Shown: piece by piece, positions 18,824 to 26,630 of the stretch
How positions within the stretch are numbered: the stretch's first letter is position 1
Layout: the number at the start of each line of letters is the position of its first letter
Origin: Fimbriiglobus ruber
GTDB taxonomy: Bacteria; Planctomycetota; Planctomycetia; Gemmatales; Gemmataceae
Direction of reading: 5' to 3'
Assembly: GCF_002197845.1 (NCBI RefSeq)
Contig: NZ_NIDE01000019.1
Coordinates: 124,001 to 188,000, forward strand
DNA length: 64,000 nt
Made by a program: the position numbers and the translations under genes
The notes under the pieces: generated by a model
Told to the model about the DNA's origin: nothing
What the model saw: the letters and a program-made list of their open reading frames with translations, nothing else
The model's database searches: none

Positions 18824-19981
18824 TCAGGCGGCCCGCCGTGGCTGAGCCGGGGCCGGGCCGCCGATGACTTTCTCGACGTAGCCGAACAGTTCCGCCTCGT
18901 ATCGTTCCTTGCGGAACGGCACGGCGTTCCGCCGGGCAACCCGTGGGTCGAATTCGCCAGCCTCGCGCTCGAAACGGATCACCGCTTCGACCAGGGCGTC
19001 CACGCTCTGGTCGTGGAAAAACAACCCGGTCGGGTCTGCACACTCGCCCAGGGGGCGGAGCGTTTCGGTCGCGCCGCCGCGGCCGAACGCGATTACCGGC
19101 GTCCCACACGCTTGGGCCTCGACCGGCACGATGCCGAAGTCCTCTTCGCCGGGGAATAAAACGGCCTTGCACCGCCGCAGGTGGTCGCGGATCACCTCGT
19201 CCGGCTGCCATTCCATCCAGGTCACGGTCGGTCCCGCCATCGCGCGGAGACGGGCCGCGTCTTGACCGCTGCCGATGACGACCAGCTTTTTGCCAAGTCG
19301 ATTGCACGCTTCGATCGCCAGATCGAACCGCTTGTACGGGGCAAGCGCTGAGACAACGAGGTAGTAGTCTTCGCGGTCGACGGCTGCCGGCGTAAAGAAA
19401 TCGGTGTCGACGGGCGGGTAAATGACCTCGCTGTCCCGCCCGTAACACTCCTTGATCCGATCCTGGATCGTGTGGCTGATCGCGAGAAAATGCGTGACGC
19501 GGTCGGCCGTCCGCCGGTCCCAGTCGCGAATCCTGGCCAACAAAACGTCGACCGCGGCGGAGCGCAACCGACCGAATCGCCCGCGGCCGAAATACGACTC
19601 GCGGAGATGCCAGGCGTACCGCATGGGCGTGAAACAATAACTAATGTGCGGCACGCCGACCGGCGGGATCGCGGATTTGGCGACACAGTGGCTGAAACTC
19701 AAAACCGCGTCGCAGTCGGGAATTCGCCAGCTCGCGCTAGCAGGCATAACCGGAAGGAGATAGCGATAGTATCTGGATACGCCCGGCAGGCGATTTAAAA
19801 TCCCCGCCCGGATGTCGTGTTCTTCAATCGTCGGCGTGACGGACCCCGGCGAATAGAGGAGGGTGTATAACGGCGCGTCCGGCCACATTCGGCACGCGGA
19901 TTCGAGGCACTTCTCGCCCCCCCGCATCCCGGTCAGCCAGTCGTGGACCAACATGATCCGTTGTCCCGCCCCTACACGCAT
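18824..19981 (-). CDS. Glycosyltransferase family 4 protein
   Basis: 385 residues from the ATG at 19981. The N-terminal domain starts with IMLVHDWLTGMRGGEKCLE, typical of GT4 enzymes; the C-terminal GT-B half has YYLVVSALAPYKRFDLAIEACN, VVIGSGQDAARL and FPGEEDFGIVPVEAQACGTPVIAFGRGGATETL, where the E-x7-E nucleotide-sugar motif sits. It should transfer a sugar to a cell-surface or exopolysaccharide acceptor; the donor is unknown. A GTG at 20017 would add 12 residues (RRLFFPERT); neither start has a strong site, so the N-terminus is uncertain. No polysaccharide genes are adjacent. Confidence 0.88.
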   Translation of the reverse strand: MRVGAGQRIMLVHDWLTGMRGGEKCLESACRMWPDAPLYTLLYSPGSVTPTIEEHDIRAGILNRLPGVSRYYRYLLPVMPASASWRIPDCDAVLSFSHCVAKSAIPPVGVPHISYCFTPMRYAWHLRESYFGRGRFGRLRSAAVDVLLARIRDWDRRTADRVTHFLAISHTIQDRIKECYGRDSEVIYPPVDTDFFTPAAVDREDYYLVVSALAPYKRFDLAIEACNRLGKKLVVIGSGQDAARLRAMAGPTVTWMEWQPDEVIRDHLRRCKAVLFPGEEDFGIVPVEAQACGTPVIAFGRGGATETLRPLGECADPTGLFFHDQSVDALVEAVIRFEREAGEFDPRVARRNAVPFRKERYEAELFGYVEKVIGGPAPAQPRRAA

Positions 19982-20017
19982 ATCCACCGTCCGTTCGGGA
20001 AAAAACAGCCTCCGCAC

Positions 20018-20362
20018 TCCCCGGCAGGAAGAGTGTACCCCGATTTAGGCAAGCTGGGGAAGGTGAACTCCACCCGATAGAAACAGCGCGCACCGGCGGA
20101 CATTGCATTTTACATTTTGGCGCATGGCAATTCTCGTCGCTTTGTTTTCGTTTTTTGCCGACACCCCTGAAATCATATGCCGGTCGGTTCGGGCGTGAAT
20201 TCAATCTCGTTGGTTCCGGAGTCTTGCCCGGATGCCCAAATGCGGACCTCGGACCTCGCCCAACGGCTTGCCGTCCCGGGTCCGGCGCGTTAACCTGTCG
20301 TGCGCCACTTCGCGAGTCCACAATAATCCAGCCGCCGTCGGTCCAGGATTATCGGGTACGTC
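20018..20362. other. Non-coding gap with a hairpin just before the transglutaminase gene
   Basis: No supported gene. At 20323-20352 an inverted repeat ATAATCC/GGATTAT encloses AGCCGCCGTCGGTCCA and ends 10 bases before the next start codon, where it could affect translation. A T-rich stretch (TTTTCGTTTTTTGC) lies near 20145-20158. Confidence 0.4.
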
Positions 20363-21445
20363 ATGATTACTCGAATGAGTCGATCCATTCCGTCCTGGCG
20401 GTCGCTCGCGCGGCTCTCGGACGACGAACTGAACGGCTACGATGTCGCGGCCGTGAATCTGGCGTGCGCGGCCGACCTCCCCGGGGCCGACCGGATCGAT
20501 TTCGCCCGCTGCCTCGACCGGTTAGATGGGTGGGCGAACGCGGTGGGCGAGTATACGGACCGGATGCTCCCTCAGTTCCGCCGAAGCCCGCAGCGGTACG
20601 AGAATTCGGAGGCATACTTCCGCGCACTGGCAATGATTACCGTCCTCCAACGCGACCTCGGAGTGCGCTACAATCCGGCCAAGATCGCGCCGGATGCCCC
20701 GTTCGACACGGCCGATTCGTTTATCCACGGGGTCCTTCAGGGTGACGGCGGCACATGTGCGACACTCCCGGTGGTGTACGCGGCCGTCGGCCGGCGATTG
20801 GGCTACCCGATCCGGCTGTCATCGACGCGAGGCCAGGTGTTCGCCCACGGGTTTGCGCGGTGGGACGACCAGACCACGGGCGTGCGGTTCAACATTGAGG
20901 CGATGAACCGGGGATTGTCCACGCCGCCGGACGATTATTACCGCCACGATCCGCGCCACCGCTTGTACCACTTGACCCCGGACGCGGAACGGGAGGGGTG
21001 CTACCTCGTGTCGAAGACGCCCCGGATGGAGTTGGCGGGCTTCCTGGCCGCCCGGGCGGCGCGGTGGGACGACGCCCGGAACTGGTGGCGGTGTGTGGAT
21101 TCGTGGGCGTGGGCCGCCTCGCTCGTCCCGGCCAACGAACACGTCCGCAACTCCCTGCGGCGGGCCATGACCGCCTGGGACGCCGAACTGCGGCGCACGA
21201 AACCGCTCGGGTTTCCGGATATACTGGTCCGGGCCGATGTCCGCTTGTTTCCAGACACCCTGCCGCTGGAATTGGAGCGGACGATCTTCGGCCTGACGGC
21301 GGTTCACCACCTGCTCACCGATCCGAGACTGGAAACCAAATATTGGGCGCGAATGCGGCGGGGCGACATCGCCCACACGCCGACCCGGGCCACCGCGACG
21401 TTCGCGCCAAACGAATCCTGTTCGATCGACCTGGTGTTTCATTAA
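20363..21445 (+). CDS. Transglutaminase-like (SirB1-type) protein
   Basis: 360 residues. A helical N-terminus resembles the SirB1 N-terminal fold (DLPGADRIDFARCLDRLDGWA). The core GDGGTCATLPVVYAAVGRRLGYPIRL carries the expected transglutaminase-like Cys at about residue 132, and HGFARWD a little downstream supplies the His with an Asp; the triad is therefore intact by eye. Related proteins are hydrolases or non-catalytic scaffolds; no substrate is implied. The C-terminal 130 residues (RMELAGFLAARAARWDDARNWWRCVDSW) look like a TPR-like helical pair. An in-frame ATG at 20375 is an alternative. The RHS-tip gene follows after 18 bases in the same direction. Confidence 0.7.
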   Translation: MITRMSRSIPSWRSLARLSDDELNGYDVAAVNLACAADLPGADRIDFARCLDRLDGWANAVGEYTDRMLPQFRRSPQRYENSEAYFRALAMITVLQRDLGVRYNPAKIAPDAPFDTADSFIHGVLQGDGGTCATLPVVYAAVGRRLGYPIRLSSTRGQVFAHGFARWDDQTTGVRFNIEAMNRGLSTPPDDYYRHDPRHRLYHLTPDAEREGCYLVSKTPRMELAGFLAARAARWDDARNWWRCVDSWAWAASLVPANEHVRNSLRRAMTAWDAELRRTKPLGFPDILVRADVRLFPDTLPLELERTIFGLTAVHHLLTDPRLETKYWARMRRGDIAHTPTRATATFAPNESCSIDLVFH

Positions 21446-21463
21446 CCCTCTGGAGGCGTGGCG

Positions 21464-22315
21464 ATGTTCGACCCTTCACTCGGGCGCTGGCTGACCGAAG
21501 ACCCCGTCGGGTACGACGCGGGCGACCCGAACCTGTACCGCTTCGTGGGCAATGACCCGACCGACCTCGTGGACCCGTCGGGGTTGGCACCGGAAGCCAA
21601 ATCGGGAATCAAGATTAAGGTGGTCCAAGGGCAGGATACTCAAGGCCAACATACATACCCGACGGCAACGGCGAACTGGTCGATTGACGGGATGCCAGCT
21701 TTGCCTGCTAATCTGACTTACGTCACTCTGGTCGACATGAAGTGGAAAATTGGCACCTGCGATAAGTGCGATAAGAAAGGCGAAACGACGGCCGAAGGCG
21801 GCTACAAAATGTGGTTCGCGGGTGTTGACGTTTACAGCAAACCCAAGGGAGGGGTTAACCTGGGTCCAAAGCATGGCGGACAAAATGAGTTTAATAACGG
21901 TAACAACAAAGTTGCCGGCTACCCTTCTTTTGAAAATCAGGCTCAGTTAGACCAGTACCTTGCAAATTCCTTCGGCGTTCAAGGAACGCAAGGCACGCTC
22001 TCGATTACGGTTACCGTGCGCGGCTTCAGCGGGCTTCAACTCGCCGGATTTAATCCGAAGTTAAAAAAAGAGTACGCCGGTCCTACGGAATCACCCGGCT
22101 CGATGCCCAATCCGGGAGCCAGGCCTGCAGGAGGGGTTTGGCCATCGGTTCCCACCATGCCGAATCGGCTTCGCGATTGGCGCCCCCGCCAGTTGGCGGA
22201 CTGGACCGACCAGCCACCGCCTTTCTGGGGAGGGAAAAATGACTTTGAATATTCCCAATCAGCGACACTCACTTGGGATTACTGTGGTGACAAACTGAAT
22301 TCGGAAACGAAATGA
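21464..22315 (+). CDS. Orphan RHS-repeat core tip with an unknown C-terminal domain
   Basis: 283 residues. The first 42 residues (MFDPSLGRWLTEDPVGYDAG, then DPNLYRFVGNDPTDLVDPSG) are the end of the RHS-associated core, which in full proteins precedes a variable, often toxic, C-terminal domain. Here the whole RHS shell is missing, yet GGAGG stands 7 bases before the ATG, so the fragment is set up to be translated. The remaining 240 residues contain a CDKCDKKGE metal-like Cys pair, a Gly/Asn-rich centre and a Trp/Pro-rich end; the domain is not recognised. No signal peptide. After the stop, 22320-22437 holds about 38 coding-like residues in another frame (VTLLIVGRDLGN, YSLEITVTAGR), so the 3' end may be frameshifted. 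Confidence 0.65.
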   Translation: MFDPSLGRWLTEDPVGYDAGDPNLYRFVGNDPTDLVDPSGLAPEAKSGIKIKVVQGQDTQGQHTYPTATANWSIDGMPALPANLTYVTLVDMKWKIGTCDKCDKKGETTAEGGYKMWFAGVDVYSKPKGGVNLGPKHGGQNEFNNGNNKVAGYPSFENQAQLDQYLANSFGVQGTQGTLSITVTVRGFSGLQLAGFNPKLKKEYAGPTESPGSMPNPGARPAGGVWPSVPTMPNRLRDWRPRQLADWTDQPPPFWGGKNDFEYSQSATLTWDYCGDKLNSETK

Positions 22316-22495
22316 GGCCCGGTTCGACCGGCAAGGTAGCAGGGTTACACTTTTGATCGTCGGCCGTGACCTGGGAAACGTCGCAACCAATTATGGAGAA
22401 GCCTATTCCCTCGAAATCACGGTGACCGCCGGGCGTTAAAACGTGTAACCCCGAGCCGAACCAGACCCAAAAGGATATCTGTGGGGAAACAGACA

Positions 22496-23482
22496 ATGTT
22501 TCTGGGTACCGCGGGCAGTGTGTTGGCCGTAGTCATGTCGGTCCTTCCGGCTGGTCATTGGCACGTATCTGTTGAAACGAAAGTCTTCGACACCAAGACG
22601 CATCACGCCGTCCTGTCCCTGGACGTGAGTGCCGATGTCCGCACTCTGATCGGTAGCGAAGAGTACGGGCGATTGTTTCTGATCGACATCCCCACGAAGC
22701 GGGTGACGAAGGCTCCCCACGAGGTGCCTGCGAACGATGTCTGCCTGAGCAAGAGCCGGCAACTGGTATTCTTCGGCGGGCACATCGGGGCGGACGGGAG
22801 GGAGTGCCTGGCCGTCTACGACATCCTCAAGCAGCAAGTCGTGGGTGAGGTTCGATTGGGGACTCATATCAAGAGCGTTCGTCGGGGTGACGACGGCCAC
22901 ATCCTCTGTTTGACCGGTGACGACGAAGTGATTTGTGTCGACGTGTCCGATCCAGTCCGTCCAACGGTCCGTGGTCCACGATTGACCAATGTCTACGACC
23001 TGAAAACCGACGACCGGATGCGGGCGGCGGTTCTGTTCAAAAACGGTACCTTCCTCGTAACAGACGGGAAAGAGCTTCGGTTCACGTCACCCGACCTCAA
23101 GATCACCGTGCCTACGAAAAATGTCCAGGTGTTCGGTCTGGCACAGGACGAAACTCGGCGAGTCGCGTATTGCGATTCCAATCGAGTGTACCTGGAAGTC
23201 GAGGGGCGAAGTGGCCGGCAGGTCTTGGTGGATCGACCGGACTCAAAATCCGTGGGTGTGTACGCCTGGGGAGCGGATTGGGTGATCTGTCGGACGGCTG
23301 AGATTCTTGTCCTGGACAGCCGGCTCCGTGTGAAGGAGGAAATCTCCGTCCGGGTCAAGGAGTCCGGTGATATCGCGACCGCGTCGGCCTTCACCGTGGT
23401 CAACGACGCGGCCGTTGTGGTCATAGGGAAGGACGATGGCAAAGTCGTACTGTTCACTCTCCGTCGGGCTGCGAAGAAGTAA
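22496..23482 (+). CDS. Beta-propeller-like hypothetical protein, copy 1 of a tandem pair
   Basis: 328 residues. A hydrophobic N-terminus (FLGTAGSVLAVVMSVLPAGH) looks like a signal peptide. The rest has repeated short beta segments such as VLSLDVSADVRTLIGSEEYGRLFLIDIPTKRV, LAVYDILKQQVVGEVRL and ICVDVSDPVRPTVRGPRLTNV, as in WD/YVTN-type propellers; FxGGHxGxDGRE and DAAVVVIGKDDGKVVLFTLRR are also shared with the next gene. The ATG at 22496 has GGGGA 8 bases upstream; an in-frame GTG at 22481 is less likely. Function unknown. Confidence 0.7.
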   Translation: MFLGTAGSVLAVVMSVLPAGHWHVSVETKVFDTKTHHAVLSLDVSADVRTLIGSEEYGRLFLIDIPTKRVTKAPHEVPANDVCLSKSRQLVFFGGHIGADGRECLAVYDILKQQVVGEVRLGTHIKSVRRGDDGHILCLTGDDEVICVDVSDPVRPTVRGPRLTNVYDLKTDDRMRAAVLFKNGTFLVTDGKELRFTSPDLKITVPTKNVQVFGLAQDETRRVAYCDSNRVYLEVEGRSGRQVLVDRPDSKSVGVYAWGADWVICRTAEILVLDSRLRVKEEISVRVKESGDIATASAFTVVNDAAVVVIGKDDGKVVLFTLRRAAKK

Positions 23483-23529
23483 CGGTCGGCTCGAAAGTAT
23501 ATATGCGTTTGCCAGATTGAGAGGCCGAG

Positions 23530-24534
23530 ATGTTCTCAGTTGCCGCGAGTAGTGCCCTGGCCGTGGCACTGGCAGCCTTCCCAATGGTTCATAACCAGAG
23601 CATGGCTGTCGCGACGACAGTTTTCGATACCAAAATTCATTTGGCAATCCAGTCCTTAGACGTAGACGCCGGCGGTCGGACGATCGTCGGGAGCAATGAA
23701 AACGGGCATTTGTTCCTGGTCGATATCCCCACACGGCGACTGACGAACCTTCCTTGCGATCTGGGCGCGACCACCGTTTGCCTGAGCGAGAATCGGCAAA
23801 CGGTGTTCCTCGGCGGACACGGCGGCGGAGACGACACGAAACCCGGGTGCCTGGCCGTGTACGACATTCCCAAGCAGCGGGTCGTCGGCTTATTACCGTT
23901 GGCGAAATTCGTGCGCCGTGTAATGAAAGCTGGGGCGCATCACGTTCTTTGCTTGATTAATGAAGACGAAGTTGTGTGCGTAGATGTGTCCGATCCCGCC
24001 CGCCCTACGATTCGTGGCCCGAGGTTTACCAACGTCTTGAGCCTCATAACTGACGATCAGAAACAACCTGTCCTCCTATTTAATAATGGCGGATTGTTGG
24101 TGACGGATCGCAAAAAAGAATTTCAGCTTACTGTCCCCGCACTTCGGTGCCGCACGAGCGAGCGCATCGGCGACGAATTGACTTTCGGTCTCTCTCAGGA
24201 CACGCCCAGGCGGATGGTCTCTACCAACGGGACAGTGATTCACCTGGACACCGAGGGGAGCGGCATCGGGCGAACCTCCTGGCCTTTATTGGACCGATCT
24301 CCCCTTGGTCTGTATTCGTGGGGAACGGATTGGGTGGTCTGTGACCATGAGAACCTATTCGTCCTGAACGACCAACTGAGACTGAAGGCTAAAGTGTCGG
24401 TTCGGATCAAGGAATCGAGTTTGTTCGCCACTACGTCGGCCTTCACGATTATCAATGACGCAGCCGTTGTGGTGGTCGGAAAGGACGATGGCAAGGTCGT
24501 CCTATTCACCCTCCGTCGGACGGCGAAGAAGTGA
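23530..24534 (+). CDS. Beta-propeller-like hypothetical protein, copy 2 of a tandem pair
   Basis: 334 residues, a clear paralogue of the gene 47 bases upstream: VFDTKIHLAIQSLDVDAGGRTIVGS, LFLVDIPTRRLTNLP, VVCVDVSDPARPTIRGPRFTNV and NDAAVVVVGKDDGKVVLFTLRR align along the whole length. The N-terminus (SSALAVALAAFPMVHNQ) is again signal-like. The middle, TVPALRCRTSERIGDELTFGL, is longer than in copy 1. The ATG at 23530 follows GAGAGG. Probably exported; role unknown. The two copies have diverged well beyond recent duplication, especially outside the listed segments. Confidence 0.7.
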   Translation: MFSVAASSALAVALAAFPMVHNQSMAVATTVFDTKIHLAIQSLDVDAGGRTIVGSNENGHLFLVDIPTRRLTNLPCDLGATTVCLSENRQTVFLGGHGGGDDTKPGCLAVYDIPKQRVVGLLPLAKFVRRVMKAGAHHVLCLINEDEVVCVDVSDPARPTIRGPRFTNVLSLITDDQKQPVLLFNNGGLLVTDRKKEFQLTVPALRCRTSERIGDELTFGLSQDTPRRMVSTNGTVIHLDTEGSGIGRTSWPLLDRSPLGLYSWGTDWVVCDHENLFVLNDQLRLKAKVSVRIKESSLFATTSAFTIINDAAVVVVGKDDGKVVLFTLRRTAKK

Positions 24535-24638
24535 CCACCTGTTCCCGCGACCGAAAAACCCACACGCGGTCCGTCACGTCGAGCGAGACATCTCGAAATT
24601 GGTGCGCTGATTTCGTGCCGGGATAATATCATACCCCC

Positions 24639-25244
24639 ATGTTTACTGGATTGGTACAGTCGTTGGGCAAGGTCGAATGGGTGCGGGATGACGGCCACGG
24701 CGGCCGCATTCTGCGCGTGGCGGACCCGGCTATCGCTCCCTCGCTCGTTTTGGGCGAGAGCGTGGCCGTGAACGGCGCGTGCCTCACCGTGGTCGCGAAC
24801 GACGCGACCGGGTTCGAGTTCCAGGCCGGCCCCGAGACGCTGAACCGGACAACTCTGGGGCGGACCGCAGTCGGGGATCGTGTCAACCTGGAGCGAGCGC
24901 TACGAGTCGGCGACCGGCTCGGCGGCCATTTCGTGACCGGGCACATCGACTGTGTCGGCACGATCGCCCAGAAGATTCCGAACGGCGATTGGCACACGGT
25001 CTGGTTCCAGTTACCGAGCGAGTTCGACTGCTTGCTCGTCAACAAGGGGTCGATCGCCGTTGATGGAATCAGTTTGACCCTGGTGGACGTGGAACCCGGG
25101 CGCGTCAGTGTGATGCTGATTCCGCATACGTTTTCGGCTACAACTCTGGGCTTCAAAGCCGTTGGGGGCGAGGTCAACCTGGAATTCGACCTGATCGCCA
25201 AACACGTTCAAAAACTATTCGCCACCCTGACTATCGAACTGTAA
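24639..25244 (+). CDS. ribE: Riboflavin synthase alpha chain
   Basis: 201 residues, normal length. It dismutates two 6,7-dimethyl-8-ribityllumazine molecules to riboflavin. MFTGLVQSLGKVE begins the first lumazine-binding repeat, with SVAVNGACLTVV; the second repeat shows GGHFVTGHIDCVGTI and VDGISLTLVDVEPGRVSVMLIPHT. The tandem duplication of the two halves is intrinsic to the family. No other riboflavin genes are nearby; rsmA follows 12 bases after the stop in the same direction. Confidence 0.95.
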   Translation: MFTGLVQSLGKVEWVRDDGHGGRILRVADPAIAPSLVLGESVAVNGACLTVVANDATGFEFQAGPETLNRTTLGRTAVGDRVNLERALRVGDRLGGHFVTGHIDCVGTIAQKIPNGDWHTVWFQLPSEFDCLLVNKGSIAVDGISLTLVDVEPGRVSVMLIPHTFSATTLGFKAVGGEVNLEFDLIAKHVQKLFATLTIEL

Positions 25245-25256
25245 CCATTGGTTCTC

Positions 25257-26246
25257 ATGCGACCGGACGAACAAATTCCGATCCTGCCCGCTGTCGGTTC
25301 CGAACCCCCACCCGAACCGCCCGCGCCGCCGCCTCCGCCCGAAGAGCCGGCGGTCCGGCACCCATCGCCGCGTCAGACGCTTTCGTACCTTCGTGGGCTG
25401 TTGCAAAGCCACGGGTTGGAGCCGAAGAGCAAGCTCGGGCAAAACTTCCTGATCGACCTCAATCTGCTCGACCTCACTTGCCGCACCGCGGAACTCGGCC
25501 CGGAAGACGCGGTTTTGGAAGTCGGCACGGGGACCGGCTCGCTCACGACTTTGATGGCGGACAAAGCCGGGTGCGTTTTTTCAGTCGAAGTCGACAAAGA
25601 CATCCAGCGCATCGCCCGTTACTTCGTGGGCGACCGGCCGAACGTACACCTGTTCTTCGGCGACGCGCTGGCCCGGAAAAATGAACTCCGGGCCGAAATG
25701 CTCGCCGGTTGGACCGAGTTGGCCGCACGGCACGGCTGCACCCGGCGGAAACTCGTCGCCAATCTGCCATACGTCATCGCCACGCCGATCATTAGCAACC
25801 TGCTCATCAGCGACATCCCCGTCGATCGCATGGTGGTGATGGTGCAGTGGGAAATCGGCGAGCGGATGCAGGCCCGGCCGGGCACGAAGGATTACAACGC
25901 CCTGAGCGTTCTGGTTCAGGCTCTGGCGGACATCGAAATCGTTCGCAAAGTGCTGCCGACGAACTTCTTCCCCAAGCCCAAAGTGGATTCGGCCATAATT
26001 ATGATTCGGCCGAACGCCGAAAAGCGGGCGAAAGTGGGCGATGTACCGCGGTTGCGAGTCTTCCTCCGCGACCTGTACGTACACCGGCGAAAGAACCTTC
26101 GGCAAGCTCTCTCGGGGTGGCCGACTGGGCCGAAGTCGAAGGCGGATGTCGACGCGAAACTCGCGGAACTGGGAATTGATGGCAGCATCAGGGCCGAAGC
26201 ACTCGACGTGGAACAGCACCTGCGACTCTGTCAGGTTTTCGGGTAG
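25257..26246 (+). CDS. rsmA: 16S rRNA dimethyladenosine transferase (RsmA/KsgA)
   Basis: 329 residues. The enzyme dimethylates two adenines near the 3' end of 16S rRNA. LGQNFLIDLNLLD, VLEVGTGTGSLTTLMA (SAM motif I), FSVEVDKDIQ, and KLVANLPYVIATPII (the N-L-P-Y catalytic loop) are all present, followed by FPKPKVDSAIIMIRPN. The N-terminus carries an unusual proline/glutamate-rich extension (about residues 12-35, GSEPPPEPPAPPPPPEEP) before the fold begins. The C-terminal rRNA-binding part with RRKNLRQALSG is intact. The ATG at 25257 is preferred to a TTG at 25248. Confidence 0.93.
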   Translation: MRPDEQIPILPAVGSEPPPEPPAPPPPPEEPAVRHPSPRQTLSYLRGLLQSHGLEPKSKLGQNFLIDLNLLDLTCRTAELGPEDAVLEVGTGTGSLTTLMADKAGCVFSVEVDKDIQRIARYFVGDRPNVHLFFGDALARKNELRAEMLAGWTELAARHGCTRRKLVANLPYVIATPIISNLLISDIPVDRMVVMVQWEIGERMQARPGTKDYNALSVLVQALADIEIVRKVLPTNFFPKPKVDSAIIMIRPNAEKRAKVGDVPRLRVFLRDLYVHRRKNLRQALSGWPTGPKSKADVDAKLAELGIDGSIRAEALDVEQHLRLCQVFG

Positions 26247-26278
26247 CGACCGCCGGATCGTAGTATTGCACTATCAGG

Positions 26279-26325
26279 CATGACCTTGCGACATCTCAGG
26301 TCATTGAGGATCTAGCAAGGTCATG
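26279..26325. repeat. 11-bp inverted repeat with an inner stem
   Basis: CATGACCTTGC at 26279-26289 pairs perfectly with GCAAGGTCATG at 26315-26325, with an inner CTCA/TGAG stem at 26295-26308. No T-run follows. It may be an RNA element, a protein-binding site or a remnant of a small mobile repeat. Confidence 0.6.
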
Positions 26326-26442
26326 AATCCCTTCCGACTTCGCAGCTCGGGAACTGTCTGAGAAGCCGACATTGCCCGCCTGTCGTAGTGGAAAAACCCG
26401 TCATTCTGAGTTGTCTCGAAACTGGGTACGGTGTAATGTATG

Positions 26443-26512
26443 AGTGTCCCGCCGGAAGGTAGCCTCGGTGATTGGGCGACACCGAAGTAGCCGCCGGCGG
26501 GACACTTTTTTT
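26443..26512 (+). terminator. Branched hairpin terminator after rsmA
   Basis: A 13-base-pair perfect outer stem (AGTGTCCCGCCGG at 26443-26455 with its complement at 26494-26506) encloses a second stem TCGGTG/CACCGA, and is followed by a T7 run. It can terminate the ribE-rsmA transcript upstream of mcrB. Confidence 0.7.
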
Positions 26513-26630
26513 CACCTGCTCGTGTGATTCCTGTCAGTCAGTGGATTCTAATAATCGTCCTGGGCATTTCAGCTGCATTTCTGTTACAATCAACCTAGAT
26601 TTCACAGTCCAGCGGCAGGAGGCGGCGGAC

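Larger units (their letters stand above)
26247..26630. other. Structured non-coding gap before mcrB
   Basis: No gene; two inverted-repeat structures are listed separately (26279-26325, 26443-26512). Confidence 0.5.
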
